Shown here piece by piece: positions 35,317-43,306 of a stretch of 64,000 nt of DNA. Positions within the stretch are counted from its first letter, which is position 1. Each line of letters opens with the position of its first letter. This stretch comes from Pseudomonadota bacterium (lineage in GTDB: Bacteria; Pseudomonadota; Alphaproteobacteria; Sphingomonadales; Sphingomonadaceae). A program made the position numbers and the translations under genes. The DNA is taken from NCBI GenBank assembly GCA_023400405.1, contig JAEXFD010000002.1, positions 177,758 through 241,757 on the forward strand. The letters run 5' to 3'. The notes beneath the pieces are model-generated. The model was not told the origin of the DNA, did no database searches, and was given only the letters and a program-made list of their open reading frames with translations.

Positions 35317-35940
35317 TCAGATCACCGCCATATCGACCTTGTAATGGTGCCAGGCGAAGATCGCCGCGGCGCCGCGATGGGGGCGCCAGGGTTCGGCGAG
35401 TTCGCGCGTGCGCTTTTCGCTCGGCCGTTCGGGCAGGCCCATGATCCGGCCGACTTCGATCTGTACTGCCAGGTCGCCGGCAGGCCAGATGTCCGGCCGG
35501 CCTTCGGCGAAGAGCAGGTAGATCTCGGCGGACCAGCGGCCGATTCCCTTGATCCGGACGAGCTGTGCGATTGCCTCCTCGTCGTCGGCGGGGAGGGCGG
35601 AAAGGTCGAGTTGCCCGCTCGTCACTTCCTCGGCCAGGCTGCGGGCATAGCTCGCCTTCTGGCGCGACAGCCCGATCGCGCGCAGCGTTTCGTCGGAGGC
35701 GGCGGAGAGCAGCGCGGGATCGCGCGGGTCGCCGAGCGCGGCGGCGAGCTTGTTCCAGATCGACTGGGCTGCGGCGACGCTGACCTGCTGGCCGACGATG
35801 GTGCGCAACAGCGTCTCATAGCCGCGGTCGCGGATGCGCGGTTCGGGATAGCCGGCGCGGGCGAGCGCCGTGGCGAACGCGGGCTCGATCGCCGCCAGCG
35901 CATCGAGCGACGTGCGCAGCTGCTCAGCGCTCAGACCCAT
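35317..35940 (-). CDS. DNA-3-methyladenine glycosylase II (AlkA-like)
   Basis: 207 residues from ATG 35940. The frame extends upstream into unrelated sequence, but this Met begins the family (MGLSAEQLRTSLDALAAIEP). The helix-hairpin-helix is VRIKGIGRWSAEIYLLF and the catalytic Asp is in IWPAGDLAVQIEVGRIMG. It removes alkylated bases from DNA. It lacks the N-terminal extra domain of E. coli AlkA, as usual for the short form. It is divergent from the ferredoxin gene (63-base gap) and is followed closely by the secreted protein gene. Confidence 0.9.
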   Translation of the reverse strand: MGLSAEQLRTSLDALAAIEPAFATALARAGYPEPRIRDRGYETLLRTIVGQQVSVAAAQSIWNKLAAALGDPRDPALLSAASDETLRAIGLSRQKASYARSLAEEVTSGQLDLSALPADDEEAIAQLVRIKGIGRWSAEIYLLFAEGRPDIWPAGDLAVQIEVGRIMGLPERPSEKRTRELAEPWRPHRGAAAIFAWHHYKVDMAVI

Positions 35941-36003
35941 GCGCCGCCGCCTTGCAGTGCCGCGCGTTCGGCGGCATGGACGGGGCCGGACCAGGAGATT
36001 TTC

Positions 36004-36321
36004 ATGCCCAAGCTTATCGTCGTGACCAGGGATGGGGAAGAACGTGCGGTCATCGGGGATGCGGGCCTGTCGGTGATGGAAGTGATCCGCGAGAATGGCT
36101 TTGACGAGCTGCTCGCGCTGTGCGGCGGCTGCTGCAGTTGCGCGACGTGCCACGTCCATGTCGATCCGGCATTTGCGGACAAACTGCCGAAGATGGGCAT
36201 GGATGAGGACGATCTGCTCGACAGCGCCTCGGATCGCGACGCGACGTCGCGGCTTTCTTGCCAGATTCCGTTCACCGATGCGCTGGACGGCCTGCGGGTA
36301 ACGATCGCCGCCGAGGATTGA
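36004..36321 (+). CDS. 2Fe-2S ferredoxin (adrenodoxin type)
   Basis: 105 residues from ATG 36004, with AGGAGA upstream. Ligands are Cys40, Cys46 and Cys49 in CGGCCSCATC and Cys86 in RLSCQIP, the C-x5-C-x2-C-xn-C pattern of vertebrate-type/Isc-type ferredoxins that serve P450s and ring-hydroxylating enzymes. An extra pair of Cys (43 and 44) lies within the loop. It has no partner reductase nearby. The P450 at 27673 is 8 kb away and lacks the I-helix features of an O2-using enzyme, so a link between them cannot be assumed. Confidence 0.92.
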   Translation: MPKLIVVTRDGEERAVIGDAGLSVMEVIRENGFDELLALCGGCCSCATCHVHVDPAFADKLPKMGMDEDDLLDSASDRDATSRLSCQIPFTDALDGLRVTIAAED

Positions 36322-36430
36322 GCGCGAAGCTGCGACGATGGCCGTTCCGCGGCAAAGGCCGGCGGCCGGCTGCCTAGCCGCTTCAACGGAGTCCCGCCGC
36401 TTCGACTTTGCGGGAGCTGGGCCCCCTGAG

Positions 36431-36449
36431 TTCACGCGCCAAGTGCAAC
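36431..36449 (+). repeat. Left terminal inverted repeat of the IS30-family element
   Basis: The outer six bases (TTCACG) and inner nine (AAGTGCAAC) match the right end. The four bases between them differ. Confidence 0.8.
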
Positions 36450-36468
36450 ACTGTAGGGTGTTGTTGCG

Positions 36469-37473
36469 ATGGGAGAACAGTACGGCCAGCTCAGCCTTGC
36501 GGAGCGGATTGAGATTTACCGCCTGCATGCAGGCGGTAAATCTCTCAGAACGATCGGCGCCGCGCTGGCTCGGGCGCCATCGACGATCAAGCGCGAGTTG
36601 CAGCGCAACGGCCGGGCGATCGGCGTCTGGCCTGGTGGTTATGATCCGGTGCGCGCCGACGGCCTCGCCGCGTGGCGACGGCGACGTGATAAGCGGCACA
36701 AGCTGGCGCGCCAGCCGGACCTGCGCGCGCTGGTGAGGAGCAGCCTTGCGATGGGAATGTCCCCCGAGCAGATCGCTGGCCGACTGACGCTGGAGCACGG
36801 TCGCACCGTCATCAGCCACGAGTCAATCTATCGCTACGTCTATCACCGCTCGTCAGCCAAGGATTACTGGCATCGCCTGCTGCCCAGCCGCAAATCGCGC
36901 CGCGGATGGCTTGGCATGCGCGGCTGCAGCCCGGCCCAGCTCATGCAACGCCGCAGACCTATCGCACAGCGCCAGCCCGACGCCAACGACCGGCAAACCC
37001 CAGGCCATTGGGAAGCGGACTACATGCTGTTCTCGAAGCCGGGCCAGTCCGTGCTCGTCCTCCACGAGCGCAAGACCCGCTACACCCTCATCGACACCCC
37101 GCCCGACCGAAAGGCCGCCACCACCGTCGCGCATCTCGCCAGGCTGCTCAAGCCCATCGCCCCAAACCTCAGAAAGACCATCACCATCGATAATGGCACC
37201 GAGTTCGCCCTGCACTACCGCCTCACCGATCAACTCGGCATCGAAACCTTCTTCTGCGACACGCACTCGCCCTGGCAAAAAGGCGGCATCGAGAACGCCA
37301 TCGGACGCCTGCGAAGACGCATCCCACGCAAAACCGATCTTGCCGCGTTCTCCCAAACCGAACGCCAGCGCATCATTCACAACTACAATCATACCCCCAG
37401 AAAATGCCTCGACTTCAAAACCCCCGCCGAGGCATTCTCGCAACTCCAATCAACCGTTGCACTTCAAACGTGA
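36469..37473 (+). CDS. IS30-family transposase
   Basis: 334 residues. An N-terminal helix-turn-helix (LSLAERIEIYRLHAGGKSLR, TIGAALARAPSTIKREL) recognises the ends. The DDE core has Asp in GHWEADYM, Asp in IDNGTEF and Glu in KGGIENAIGRLRR, each in its expected context, so the enzyme should be active. Codon usage and GC are close to the surroundings except the last third, which is richer in CCC/AAA-type codons. It is the only complete transposase gene I see in the window. Confidence 0.95.
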   Translation: MGEQYGQLSLAERIEIYRLHAGGKSLRTIGAALARAPSTIKRELQRNGRAIGVWPGGYDPVRADGLAAWRRRRDKRHKLARQPDLRALVRSSLAMGMSPEQIAGRLTLEHGRTVISHESIYRYVYHRSSAKDYWHRLLPSRKSRRGWLGMRGCSPAQLMQRRRPIAQRQPDANDRQTPGHWEADYMLFSKPGQSVLVLHERKTRYTLIDTPPDRKAATTVAHLARLLKPIAPNLRKTITIDNGTEFALHYRLTDQLGIETFFCDTHSPWQKGGIENAIGRLRRRIPRKTDLAAFSQTERQRIIHNYNHTPRKCLDFKTPAEAFSQLQSTVALQT

Positions 37474-37474
37474 A
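37456..37474 (-). repeat. Right terminal inverted repeat of the IS30-family element
   Basis: It is the reverse-complement partner of the left repeat and overlaps the transposase stop codon (37471-37473). Confidence 0.8.
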
Positions 37475-37480
37475 TCCACA

Positions 37481-37498
37481 CCCCGGCCTTCGCCGGGG
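37481..37498. repeat. Palindromic hairpin repeat beside the insertion sequence
   Basis: CCCCGGC, a CTTC loop and GCCGGGG form a 7-bp hairpin just outside the right end of the element. It resembles the CCCCAGC-type hairpin at 47913 and belongs to a class of dispersed repeats of this genome type. Confidence 0.5.
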
Positions 37499-37528
37499 AA
37501 CAGCGGTGCGCTCAGCGAAGGGCAGGGT

Positions 37529-38302
37529 TCAGGGCAGCGGCTTGACGCGGACCGATGCCATCGGCGCGTCGTCCGTCGTGGTATCGACCTTCCAGGTGAC
37601 CGTCTTGTCCTTGCCGACGGTGGTCGCGCCTTCCTCGTTGTTCTGGCTGACCAGTTCCGCATCGGTCGTAAAGGTGAAGGTGCCTTCGAGGCGCGTGAAG
37701 GCGTCGCCGATCCCACCGGGGAGCATCGACAAGGCCGCACTCATGTCGCTCGCGCCTTCCATCCCGTTGACGCCGCCGCTCTTCATCCGCCCATATCCTG
37801 GTGCCTTGATGCGGACGAGGTCCTTGCCGCGCAGCTCGACTGCGATCCACGGCAGGATCATCTGATTGTCCGGATTGTAGGGGAAGACGAAGCCATGATC
37901 GAGCACGCCTGAAATCTGGTAATCGACGAAGAAGATGCCGTTCCCGCGATATTCGACAGAGCGATAGCCCGCTTCCTTGACGACGTCGGCAGCGAGCTTG
38001 CGGAAGGTCTCATCGCGCTTTGCCTGTTCCTCGGGCGTAAGCGTGAAGTCGGGCGGGGGGGTGGCGGAACCGGCGTCCTTCTTGCCCTTGCTCTTGGCGC
38101 CTTCGGCCATGCCCTCCTTCATCGCTTTGGCCATCAGCCCCTGAATGTCGACGGCCATCACTTCGCCCTTATAGGCGAAGCTGAAGCTGCGATCGGCATG
38201 GACGGTCAGCGACGACTGGAACTTGCCCGGCACGAACAGGCAGCTCGCCAGCGCGAGCGGCGCGATCAGCGCAAGCGCGATCACCTTCAAACGATGCAGC
38301 AT
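37529..38302 (-). CDS. Putative lipoprotein of unknown function
   Basis: 257 residues with lipobox (LALASCLFVPG). The mature part starts with FQSSLTVHADRSFSFAYKGE and contains a long Lys/Ala-rich helical insert (about residues 55-85). The second half is beta-rich, with GNGIFFVDYQISGVLD and GTFTFTTDAELVSQN. I do not recognise the domain, though such proteins are found across Sphingomonadales. The gene lies 17 bases after RlmB in the same direction, so it may be part of the rlmB transcript. A signal-peptide lipid anchor in the periplasm is expected. Confidence 0.7.
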   Translation of the reverse strand: MLHRLKVIALALIAPLALASCLFVPGKFQSSLTVHADRSFSFAYKGEVMAVDIQGLMAKAMKEGMAEGAKSKGKKDAGSATPPPDFTLTPEEQAKRDETFRKLAADVVKEAGYRSVEYRGNGIFFVDYQISGVLDHGFVFPYNPDNQMILPWIAVELRGKDLVRIKAPGYGRMKSGGVNGMEGASDMSAALSMLPGGIGDAFTRLEGTFTFTTDAELVSQNNEEGATTVGKDKTVTWKVDTTTDDAPMASVRVKPLP

Positions 38303-38319
38303 TCGATCCCCCTCGGCGT

Positions 38320-39066
38320 TCAGCCGCGGACGGTCACCGCATAAAGGGCGATCGCCGCGGCATTCGAAACATTGAGGCTTTCGACCTTAGGCGAGATCGG
38401 CAGCTTGGCAAGCTGATCGCAATGCGCCTCGGTGTTCTGGCGCATGCCCTCTCCCTCGGCGCCGAGGACGAGTGCGATGCGGGCGTCACCCATCACTTCG
38501 GCGAGCGTGCCCTTGGCATGGCCGGTGAGGCCGATGCGCCAGAAGCCGGCCTCGGCGATCTCTTCGAGCGCGCGGGCGAGATTGACGACGCGGACCCAGG
38601 GCACGGTTTCGAGCGTGCCGGCCGCCGCACGGGCGAGCGCGCCCGATTCTGACGGCGAATTGCGGTCCTGGGTCACGATGCCGAGCGCGTCGAACGCCGC
38701 GGCGGTGCGCATGATCGCGCCGACATTGTGCGGATCGGTCACCTGATCGAGCACGACGAGCGGCCGGAGATCGTCGCGGCCCTGTTCGAGCAGGTCGCCG
38801 AGCCAGAGGTCCTCCAGCGGATCGACTTCGGCGACTAGCCCTTGGTGCGGTGCGTCGCTCGGTACCAGCCGGCCGAGATCGGCAACGTCGGCATAGGTGA
38901 TCGGGATCACCGGCGGGATGTCGAGCGCCGCCAGCGCCTCACGGGTGCCCCACAGCTTGCGCACCGTCCGCTCGGGATTGGCGAGCGCGGCGAGGACCGC
39001 GTGGCGGCCGTAGAAGCGTGGCCGCGAGGCGGAAGCCTGGCTCGGGCGATGGCCGCGGCGCGCCAT
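38320..39066 (-). CDS. rlmB: 23S rRNA (guanosine-2'-O-)-methyltransferase RlmB / TrmH family
   Basis: 248 residues of the SPOUT fold. A short substrate-binding domain (RPRFYGRHAVLAALANP) comes first. Motif 1 is VTDPHNVGAIMRTAAAF with its conserved Asn and Arg. Motif 2 is LVLGAEGEGM, and motif 3, the knot with SAM, is LPISPKVESLNVSNAAAIAL. This matches RlmB, which methylates G2251 of 23S rRNA. Its start shares a base with the M28 peptidase stop (TGATG), so translation is coupled. Members of the family can also modify tRNA, so the exact target is inferred. Confidence 0.88.
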   Translation of the reverse strand: MARRGHRPSQASASRPRFYGRHAVLAALANPERTVRKLWGTREALAALDIPPVIPITYADVADLGRLVPSDAPHQGLVAEVDPLEDLWLGDLLEQGRDDLRPLVVLDQVTDPHNVGAIMRTAAAFDALGIVTQDRNSPSESGALARAAAGTLETVPWVRVVNLARALEEIAEAGFWRIGLTGHAKGTLAEVMGDARIALVLGAEGEGMRQNTEAHCDQLAKLPISPKVESLNVSNAAAIALYAVTVRG

Positions 39067-40685
39067 CAGTTGGCTCCCCCCTGCGCGGGATAGGCATAGC
39101 TGCCGTCCGCGGGCTTGGGCTGGGTCGCCATCGGCATTCGCGGCAGCGCATCGCCATTGGCGGCATTCACCAGGAAGGCGGCGAGGATGATCGCGCCCTG
39201 GCGCATGTCGTCGGCGCGCAGATGATCGAAGGTGTCGACATTAGTGTGGTGGACGGTCGAGCCGTAATCGAGCGGATCCTGGATGAACTGGAAGGCCGGG
39301 ATGCCGACCGCATCGAAGAAGACGTGATCGGTGCTGCCGGTGCGGCCGGTGGCGACGCGGGTAGCCCCCATCGAATTGAACGGGGCGAACCAATCGCGGA
39401 AGATCGGCACGACCGCGGTGTTCCCCTGGGTATAGATGCCACGGACCTTGCCCGATCCGTTGTCGAGATTGAAATAAGCGGCGAGCTTGGCGTGGTCCGG
39501 CCCGGGCGTAATCGGGAAGGCGTCGCGCCAGCCCAGATAGCGCGCCGTGCCGGTGAGCGCGGGATCGACCGGGCGGCTGGCGACGTGATTCTCGACATAG
39601 GCCATCGAGCCGAGCAGCCCCTGCTCTTCGCCGGCCCAGAGCGCGAAGCGGATCGTGCGGCGGGTCTTGATGCCGGACGCCTTGATGATCCGGGCGGCCT
39701 CCATCACCATCGCGACGCCGGCGCCATTGTCCGCCGCGCCGTCGCCCATCGCCCAGCTGTCCATATGCGCGCCTGCCATGACATAGCCGGCCTTGGGATC
39801 GCTGCCCGGGATATCGGCGACGATGTTGTACGCCTTGGTGTCGCTGTCGTCGAAGACGTTCGCGGCGCTGAGCTCCAGCCGGGGCGCGGCGCCCATCTTG
39901 GTGAGGCGGGCGAGGCGGCGATAATCCTCGGCGGCAATCTCGAAGCCGGGCAGGGGCGGCGTGGCGCCGACCTGGAACTGGCTGTTCTGGCCATGGATCA
40001 GCTTGCCGTTGCGGCTCGACATGGTGGCATAGGCGATCGCGCCCTCCGCCTTCAGAAAGGCGTCGCGCTTGGCGGCGAAGGCGAGGCGGCTGGCGCTGCT
40101 CGGCCGGCGCGAATCGCGGCCGCCATTGGGCAGCTCATAGGTATCGAATCGATCGAGATCGGCATCGCCCCAGCGGCGGAAGGCCGGGTCGGTGGCGTCG
40201 GTCATCTCGGCCGGCTCGCTGATCAGCACGATCCTCCCGGCGAGCTTGCCCTTATATTGCGCGAACGCCGCTTCGTCGGCGAGCGGCGCGAGGACGACCT
40301 CGCCAGTGACCGGCGCCGTCGTGCCGGGCGTCCAGGCGAGCGGGGCGGCGGTGAGCTGGAGCGGGCGCGGCGCGACCATGCGGACGCTCGCCCCCTGGCT
40401 CGACCAGCCGCGGCCGAATTCGAACCCCTCCTTGTGCACGTTGACCAGGCCCCATTCGCGGAACCTGGCCTGGGTCCAATCCTCGGCCCTGCGCATTGCG
40501 GGGGAATTGGTGAGCCGCCCGCCGATCACGTCGGTAAGATATTGGGCGATGCGCATCACTTGGGAGTGATTGGTGCCCTCGTCGATGATCCTGTCGGTCG
40601 TCGCGGGCGACGGGCCCTGCGCGGCGAGCGGCACCGCGGCGGCGGCACAGAGCAGCGCGGCGATGGCAATGGGAAGACGGCGCAT
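39066..40685 (-). CDS. Secreted M28-family metallopeptidase
   Basis: 539 residues with signal peptide (LPIAIAALLCAAAAVPLAAQ). The zinc ligands of the M28 fold can be followed: His and Asp in GAHMDSWAMGDGAADN, Glu pair in WAGEEQGLLGS, Asp in YFNLDNGSGK and His in TVHHTNVDT. An inserted protease-associated-type domain lies at about residues 115-270. It would trim amino acids or dipeptides in the periplasm. It is the first gene of the rlmB transcript, an odd partner for an rRNA methyltransferase. A second, unrelated M28 enzyme is at 49709. Confidence 0.92.
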   Translation of the reverse strand: MRRLPIAIAALLCAAAAVPLAAQGPSPATTDRIIDEGTNHSQVMRIAQYLTDVIGGRLTNSPAMRRAEDWTQARFREWGLVNVHKEGFEFGRGWSSQGASVRMVAPRPLQLTAAPLAWTPGTTAPVTGEVVLAPLADEAAFAQYKGKLAGRIVLISEPAEMTDATDPAFRRWGDADLDRFDTYELPNGGRDSRRPSSASRLAFAAKRDAFLKAEGAIAYATMSSRNGKLIHGQNSQFQVGATPPLPGFEIAAEDYRRLARLTKMGAAPRLELSAANVFDDSDTKAYNIVADIPGSDPKAGYVMAGAHMDSWAMGDGAADNGAGVAMVMEAARIIKASGIKTRRTIRFALWAGEEQGLLGSMAYVENHVASRPVDPALTGTARYLGWRDAFPITPGPDHAKLAAYFNLDNGSGKVRGIYTQGNTAVVPIFRDWFAPFNSMGATRVATGRTGSTDHVFFDAVGIPAFQFIQDPLDYGSTVHHTNVDTFDHLRADDMRQGAIILAAFLVNAANGDALPRMPMATQPKPADGSYAYPAQGGAN

Positions 40686-40807
40686 GAAGGAACCCCCGGG
40701 AAGCTTTTGAAGCTGGCGACGCTATGCGGCACCAAGGTTGCGCGCAAGGCGTTGACAGGGGCCGGTTGCTTCGGCAATGGACCGCCCTCGCTCAGCGGCG
40801 GCGCCGT

Positions 40808-40894
40808 GGATAGGTGGCCGAGTGGTTAAAGGCAGCAGACTGTAAATCTGCCGGGCTTCGCCCTACGGTGGTTCGAATCCATCCCTATCCACCA
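40808..40894 (+). tRNA. tRNA-Tyr (GUA)
   Basis: Acceptor stem GGATAGG (40808-40814) pairs with CCTATCC (40884-40890), with A discriminator and encoded CCA. The anticodon stem GCAGA/TCTGC encloses the loop with anticodon GTA at 40842-40844. The long variable arm (CGGGCTTCGCCCTACGG) identifies a class II tRNA, as in bacterial tRNA-Tyr. Confidence 0.96.
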
Positions 40895-40948
40895 CCGCCG
40901 CTGGGCGTGTTTCCCAAGAGATCGGCGGAAAGAGCCCAGGGCCGATAT

Positions 40949-41140
40949 TCAGGTCCCACATTCCTCAGAGCGGCGCGCGCGTTCGGAGTCGCCATGCCTG
41001 GTGGGCAGCTTCGCTGCCAGCCACGCCTCGGCCAACGCATCGTCACCGGGCGTCACTTCGCGCCGATCGTTCGGCCCGCGCGGCGTCTCTTCGGTTCGAA
41101 CATGTCGGATAACCGTCGCCCAGCGGCGAAGTGAACCCAT
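40949..41140 (-). CDS. Possible small protein
   Basis: 63 residues from ATG 41140, which has AGGGGG six bases upstream. The peptide is charged (MGSLRRWATVIRHVRTEETP, then RGPNDRREVTPGDDALAEAW), has high GC at third positions in this frame, and has no membrane segment. The rest of the 346-base gap after the tRNA shows nothing else on either strand, apart from AT-rich bases around 41180-41230 that could hold its promoter. I do not recognise the protein. Expression is likely from the ribosome site and codon pattern, but unproven. Confidence 0.5.
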   Translation of the reverse strand: MGSLRRWATVIRHVRTEETPRGPNDRREVTPGDDALAEAWLAAKLPTRHGDSERARRSEECGT

Positions 41141-41240
41141 GATGATCCCCCTGTTTGCGACCATGGCCGCATCGCATGGGTCTATAATCGAAGTTAAGGT
41201 CCCGGCAGCATGGAATGATCGTTAAGTTCCTGCCAACGCT

Positions 41241-41894
41241 TTATTTTCGTGGCAGCACCGCGGCGACGAGCTGGCGGAAGGCATCGGCGCGATGGCTCAT
41301 CGCGTGCTTTTCCGCGGGGTCCATCTCGCCGAAGGTCTCGTCACGCCCGAGGGGGACGAACATCGGGTCGTAGCCGAATCCGTGGCCGCCGCGCGGCGGC
41401 CACACCAAAGTGCCATCGACCCGGCCTTCGAACCACTCGACATGCCCATCGGGCCAGGCCAGCGCGAGCGCACAGACGAAATGGGCATTGCGGCTGGTCT
41501 CGGGCGGGAGCGCCGCCAGGCGATCCTCGACGCGCTGCATCGCCAGGCCGAAATCGCGCGGCTCGCCCGCCCAGCGCGCCGAGAAGATGCCGGGCTCGTT
41601 GCCCAGCGCCTCGACGCACAACCCCGAATCGTCGGCCAGGGCAGGCAGGCCGGACAGGTCTGCGGCCTGCAGCGCCTTCAGTTCGGCATTGGCGACGAAG
41701 GTCGTGCCCGTCTCCTCGGGTTCGGGCAGGTCGAGCTCGGCGGCGGAGACCGGCTCGATGCCATAGGGGCCGAGCAGCTCGCGGATTTCGCGCACCTTGC
41801 CTTCATTGTGGCTGGCGATGACCAGCCGACCCGGCGCGAGCCTGCGGATCGCCTGGGGCGCCTCGCCGCCTATACCTTGATTCGCTTCGCTCAT
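41241..41894 (-). CDS. rdgB: Non-canonical purine NTP pyrophosphatase (RdgB/HAM1)
   Basis: 217 residues from ATG 41894, which overlaps the stop of rph as ATGA. The frame is open for 13 more residues upstream, but those lie in rph. The HAM1 motif ASHNEGKVREIRELL is at the start, EETGTTFVANAELKA and ALADDSGLCVEALG carry the catalytic acidic residues, and GHGFGYDPMF, EKHAMSHRADAF follow. It hydrolyses ITP and XTP and so keeps deaminated purines out of DNA. Pairing with rph is standard in alphaproteobacteria. Confidence 0.94.
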   Translation of the reverse strand: MSEANQGIGGEAPQAIRRLAPGRLVIASHNEGKVREIRELLGPYGIEPVSAAELDLPEPEETGTTFVANAELKALQAADLSGLPALADDSGLCVEALGNEPGIFSARWAGEPRDFGLAMQRVEDRLAALPPETSRNAHFVCALALAWPDGHVEWFEGRVDGTLVWPPRGGHGFGYDPMFVPLGRDETFGEMDPAEKHAMSHRADAFRQLVAAVLPRK

Positions 41895-42604
41895 CCGATG
41901 GCCTTCAACTGTGCCTCGAAGATTCGGTTGCATCCGATCCGCGCGAGGCGGAGCAGGCGGAGCAGCCCTTCCTCGTCATAGGTCGCGCCCTCGGCCGTCG
42001 CCTGTGCCTCGGCGATGTTGCCATTGGCGAGCAGGACGAAATTGGCGTCGGCATCGGCCGAGGAGTCCTCGGGATAATCGAGGTCGAGCACCGGGGTGCC
42101 CTGATAAATGCCGCAGCTCACCGCCGCGACCTGAGTCAGGATCGGGTCCTTCTCGAGCAGGCCGGCAGTCAGCAGCTTGTTGGTGGCGATGCGCAGCGCC
42201 ACCCAGGCGCCCGAGATCGCCGCGGTGCGGGTGCCGCCATCGGCCTGGATCACGTCGCAATCGAGCGTGATCTGGCGTTCGCCGAGCAGCTTAAGGTCGG
42301 TCACGGCGCGCAAGGATCGGCCGATCAGGCGCTGGATTTCCTGGGTGCGGCCCGATTGCTTGCCCTTGGCCGCTTCGCGCTGGCCGCGGGTATGGGTCGC
42401 GCGGGGGAGCATGCCGTATTCGGCGGTGACCCAGCCTTCGCCCTTGCCGCGCAGGAAGGGCGGGACGCGCTCCTCGACCGAGGCGGTGACGAGCACGCGC
42501 GTATCGCCGAAGCCGATCAGCACCGATCCTTCGGCATGGCGCGTGAAATTGGGCTCGATCGTGATTGCCCGCATCTCGTCGGGGGCGCGGCCGGATGGGC
42601 GCAT
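41891..42604 (-). CDS. rph: Ribonuclease PH
   Basis: 237 residues, the standard length. RAITIEPNFTRHAEGSVLIG and VTASVEERVPPFLRGKGEGW, TAEYGMLPRATHTRGQREA are characteristic, and QADGGTRTAAISGAWVAL forms the phosphate/active-site region with Asp. It removes nucleotides from tRNA 3' ends using phosphate. It is followed by rdgB with a four-base overlap. It lies divergent from a lipoprotein gene (94-base gap). Confidence 0.95.
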   Translation of the reverse strand: MRPSGRAPDEMRAITIEPNFTRHAEGSVLIGFGDTRVLVTASVEERVPPFLRGKGEGWVTAEYGMLPRATHTRGQREAAKGKQSGRTQEIQRLIGRSLRAVTDLKLLGERQITLDCDVIQADGGTRTAAISGAWVALRIATNKLLTAGLLEKDPILTQVAAVSCGIYQGTPVLDLDYPEDSSADADANFVLLANGNIAEAQATAEGATYDEEGLLRLLRLARIGCNRIFEAQLKAIG

Positions 42605-42698
42605 CTGCTTCAGTCTCCTGCAAGGTTGGTTCGGCCAAGTAGACGGAACGAACCCGCCGCGCCAGTGTTGGGCGGCGAGCCGAACAGGGAGACGGGCG

Positions 42699-43211
42699 AT
42701 GCGGAGTGTGGCGGTGGCAATGGTCGGGGCGCTTGCGCTGGCGGGCTGCGTGGCGCCTTCGCGCGATCACGCCGGGCCGGGTCGGCCGGTGCCGATCAAA
42801 GGCGATTCGATCACGTACGAAACCGGTCCCTGCTTCGGCGCTTGCCCGGTCTATTCGGTGACGGTGCGGCCGGACGGCACGGGCATGTTCGTCGGCAAGC
42901 GCTTCACCGCGGTGACCGGTGAGCGCCGCTTCACACTCAGCCGCGCACAATATGACGCCTTTGCCGGCAAGCTCGCGCCCTATCGTCCGGCGAGCGGCAG
43001 CCTGCGTTATGCGCCGGGCGAGCCGACCTGCCCCAACCACGCCACCGACATGGCGAGCGTCAACGTCACCTGGACGCGCGCGCTGGGGGACAGCCAGAAC
43101 CTCTATGTCTATTATGGCTGCGTCATGCAGGGTCATGCTGCGCTGAAGCAGGCGCTGGGGGAGGCGGCCGACGGACTGCCGATCCAGGCATTGATCGGCG
43201 AGCGGCCCTGA
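42699..43211 (+). CDS. DUF6438-type lipoprotein
   Basis: 170 residues from ATG 42699. The lipobox is GALALAGCVAP. After it, SITYETGPCFGACPVYSVTV is the typical opening of DUF6438, with the Cys pair (GPCFGACP) and a third and fourth Cys further on (EPTCPNH, YGCVMQG). The domain is a compact beta fold of unknown role in the envelope. It is divergent from rph and convergent with ctrA. No operon partner follows. Confidence 0.75.
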   Translation: MRSVAVAMVGALALAGCVAPSRDHAGPGRPVPIKGDSITYETGPCFGACPVYSVTVRPDGTGMFVGKRFTAVTGERRFTLSRAQYDAFAGKLAPYRPASGSLRYAPGEPTCPNHATDMASVNVTWTRALGDSQNLYVYYGCVMQGHAALKQALGEAADGLPIQALIGERP

Positions 43212-43247
43212 GATTCAGCGGGCGGCGCCCCGGGGGCATTCGCACCA

Positions 43248-43282
43248 TTTAGAAAGGCCGCGACCCTTGCGGACCGCGGCCT
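43248..43282 (-). terminator. Possible terminator of ctrA
   Basis: AGGCCGCG (43255-43262) pairs with CGCGGCCT (43275-43282) around a 12-base loop. On the minus strand it is followed by TTTCTAAAT. It lies between convergent genes. Confidence 0.45.
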
Positions 43283-43306
43283 CCCTGCCCCTGTACGGAA
43301 TTCGAT

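Larger units (their letters stand above)
36431..37474 (+). mobile_element. IS30-family insertion sequence, apparently intact
   Basis: Terminal inverted repeats are 19 bases: 36431-36449 (TTCACGCGCCAAGTGCAAC) and 37456-37474 (complement begins TTCACGTTTGAAGTGCAAC), identical except for four central bases. The element is about 1044 bp and contains one transposase gene, whose stop lies inside the right repeat. A hairpin (CAACAC/GTGTTG, 36446-36463) sits between the left repeat and the ATG. I could not see a certain target duplication. It lies between the ferredoxin and a lipoprotein gene and disrupts no recognisable gene. Confidence 0.85.

Noticed and set aside
36004..36321. Ferredoxin as the electron donor of the P450 at 27673
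   Set aside because: It is the right type of ferredoxin, but it is 8 kb away, separated by unrelated genes. The P450 lacks the residues for O2 activation, so the link is not supported.
40814..41134. 106-codon plus-strand frame starting inside tRNA-Tyr
   Set aside because: It begins within the tRNA and is composed of Arg/Pro-rich sequence opposite a better minus-strand small gene.
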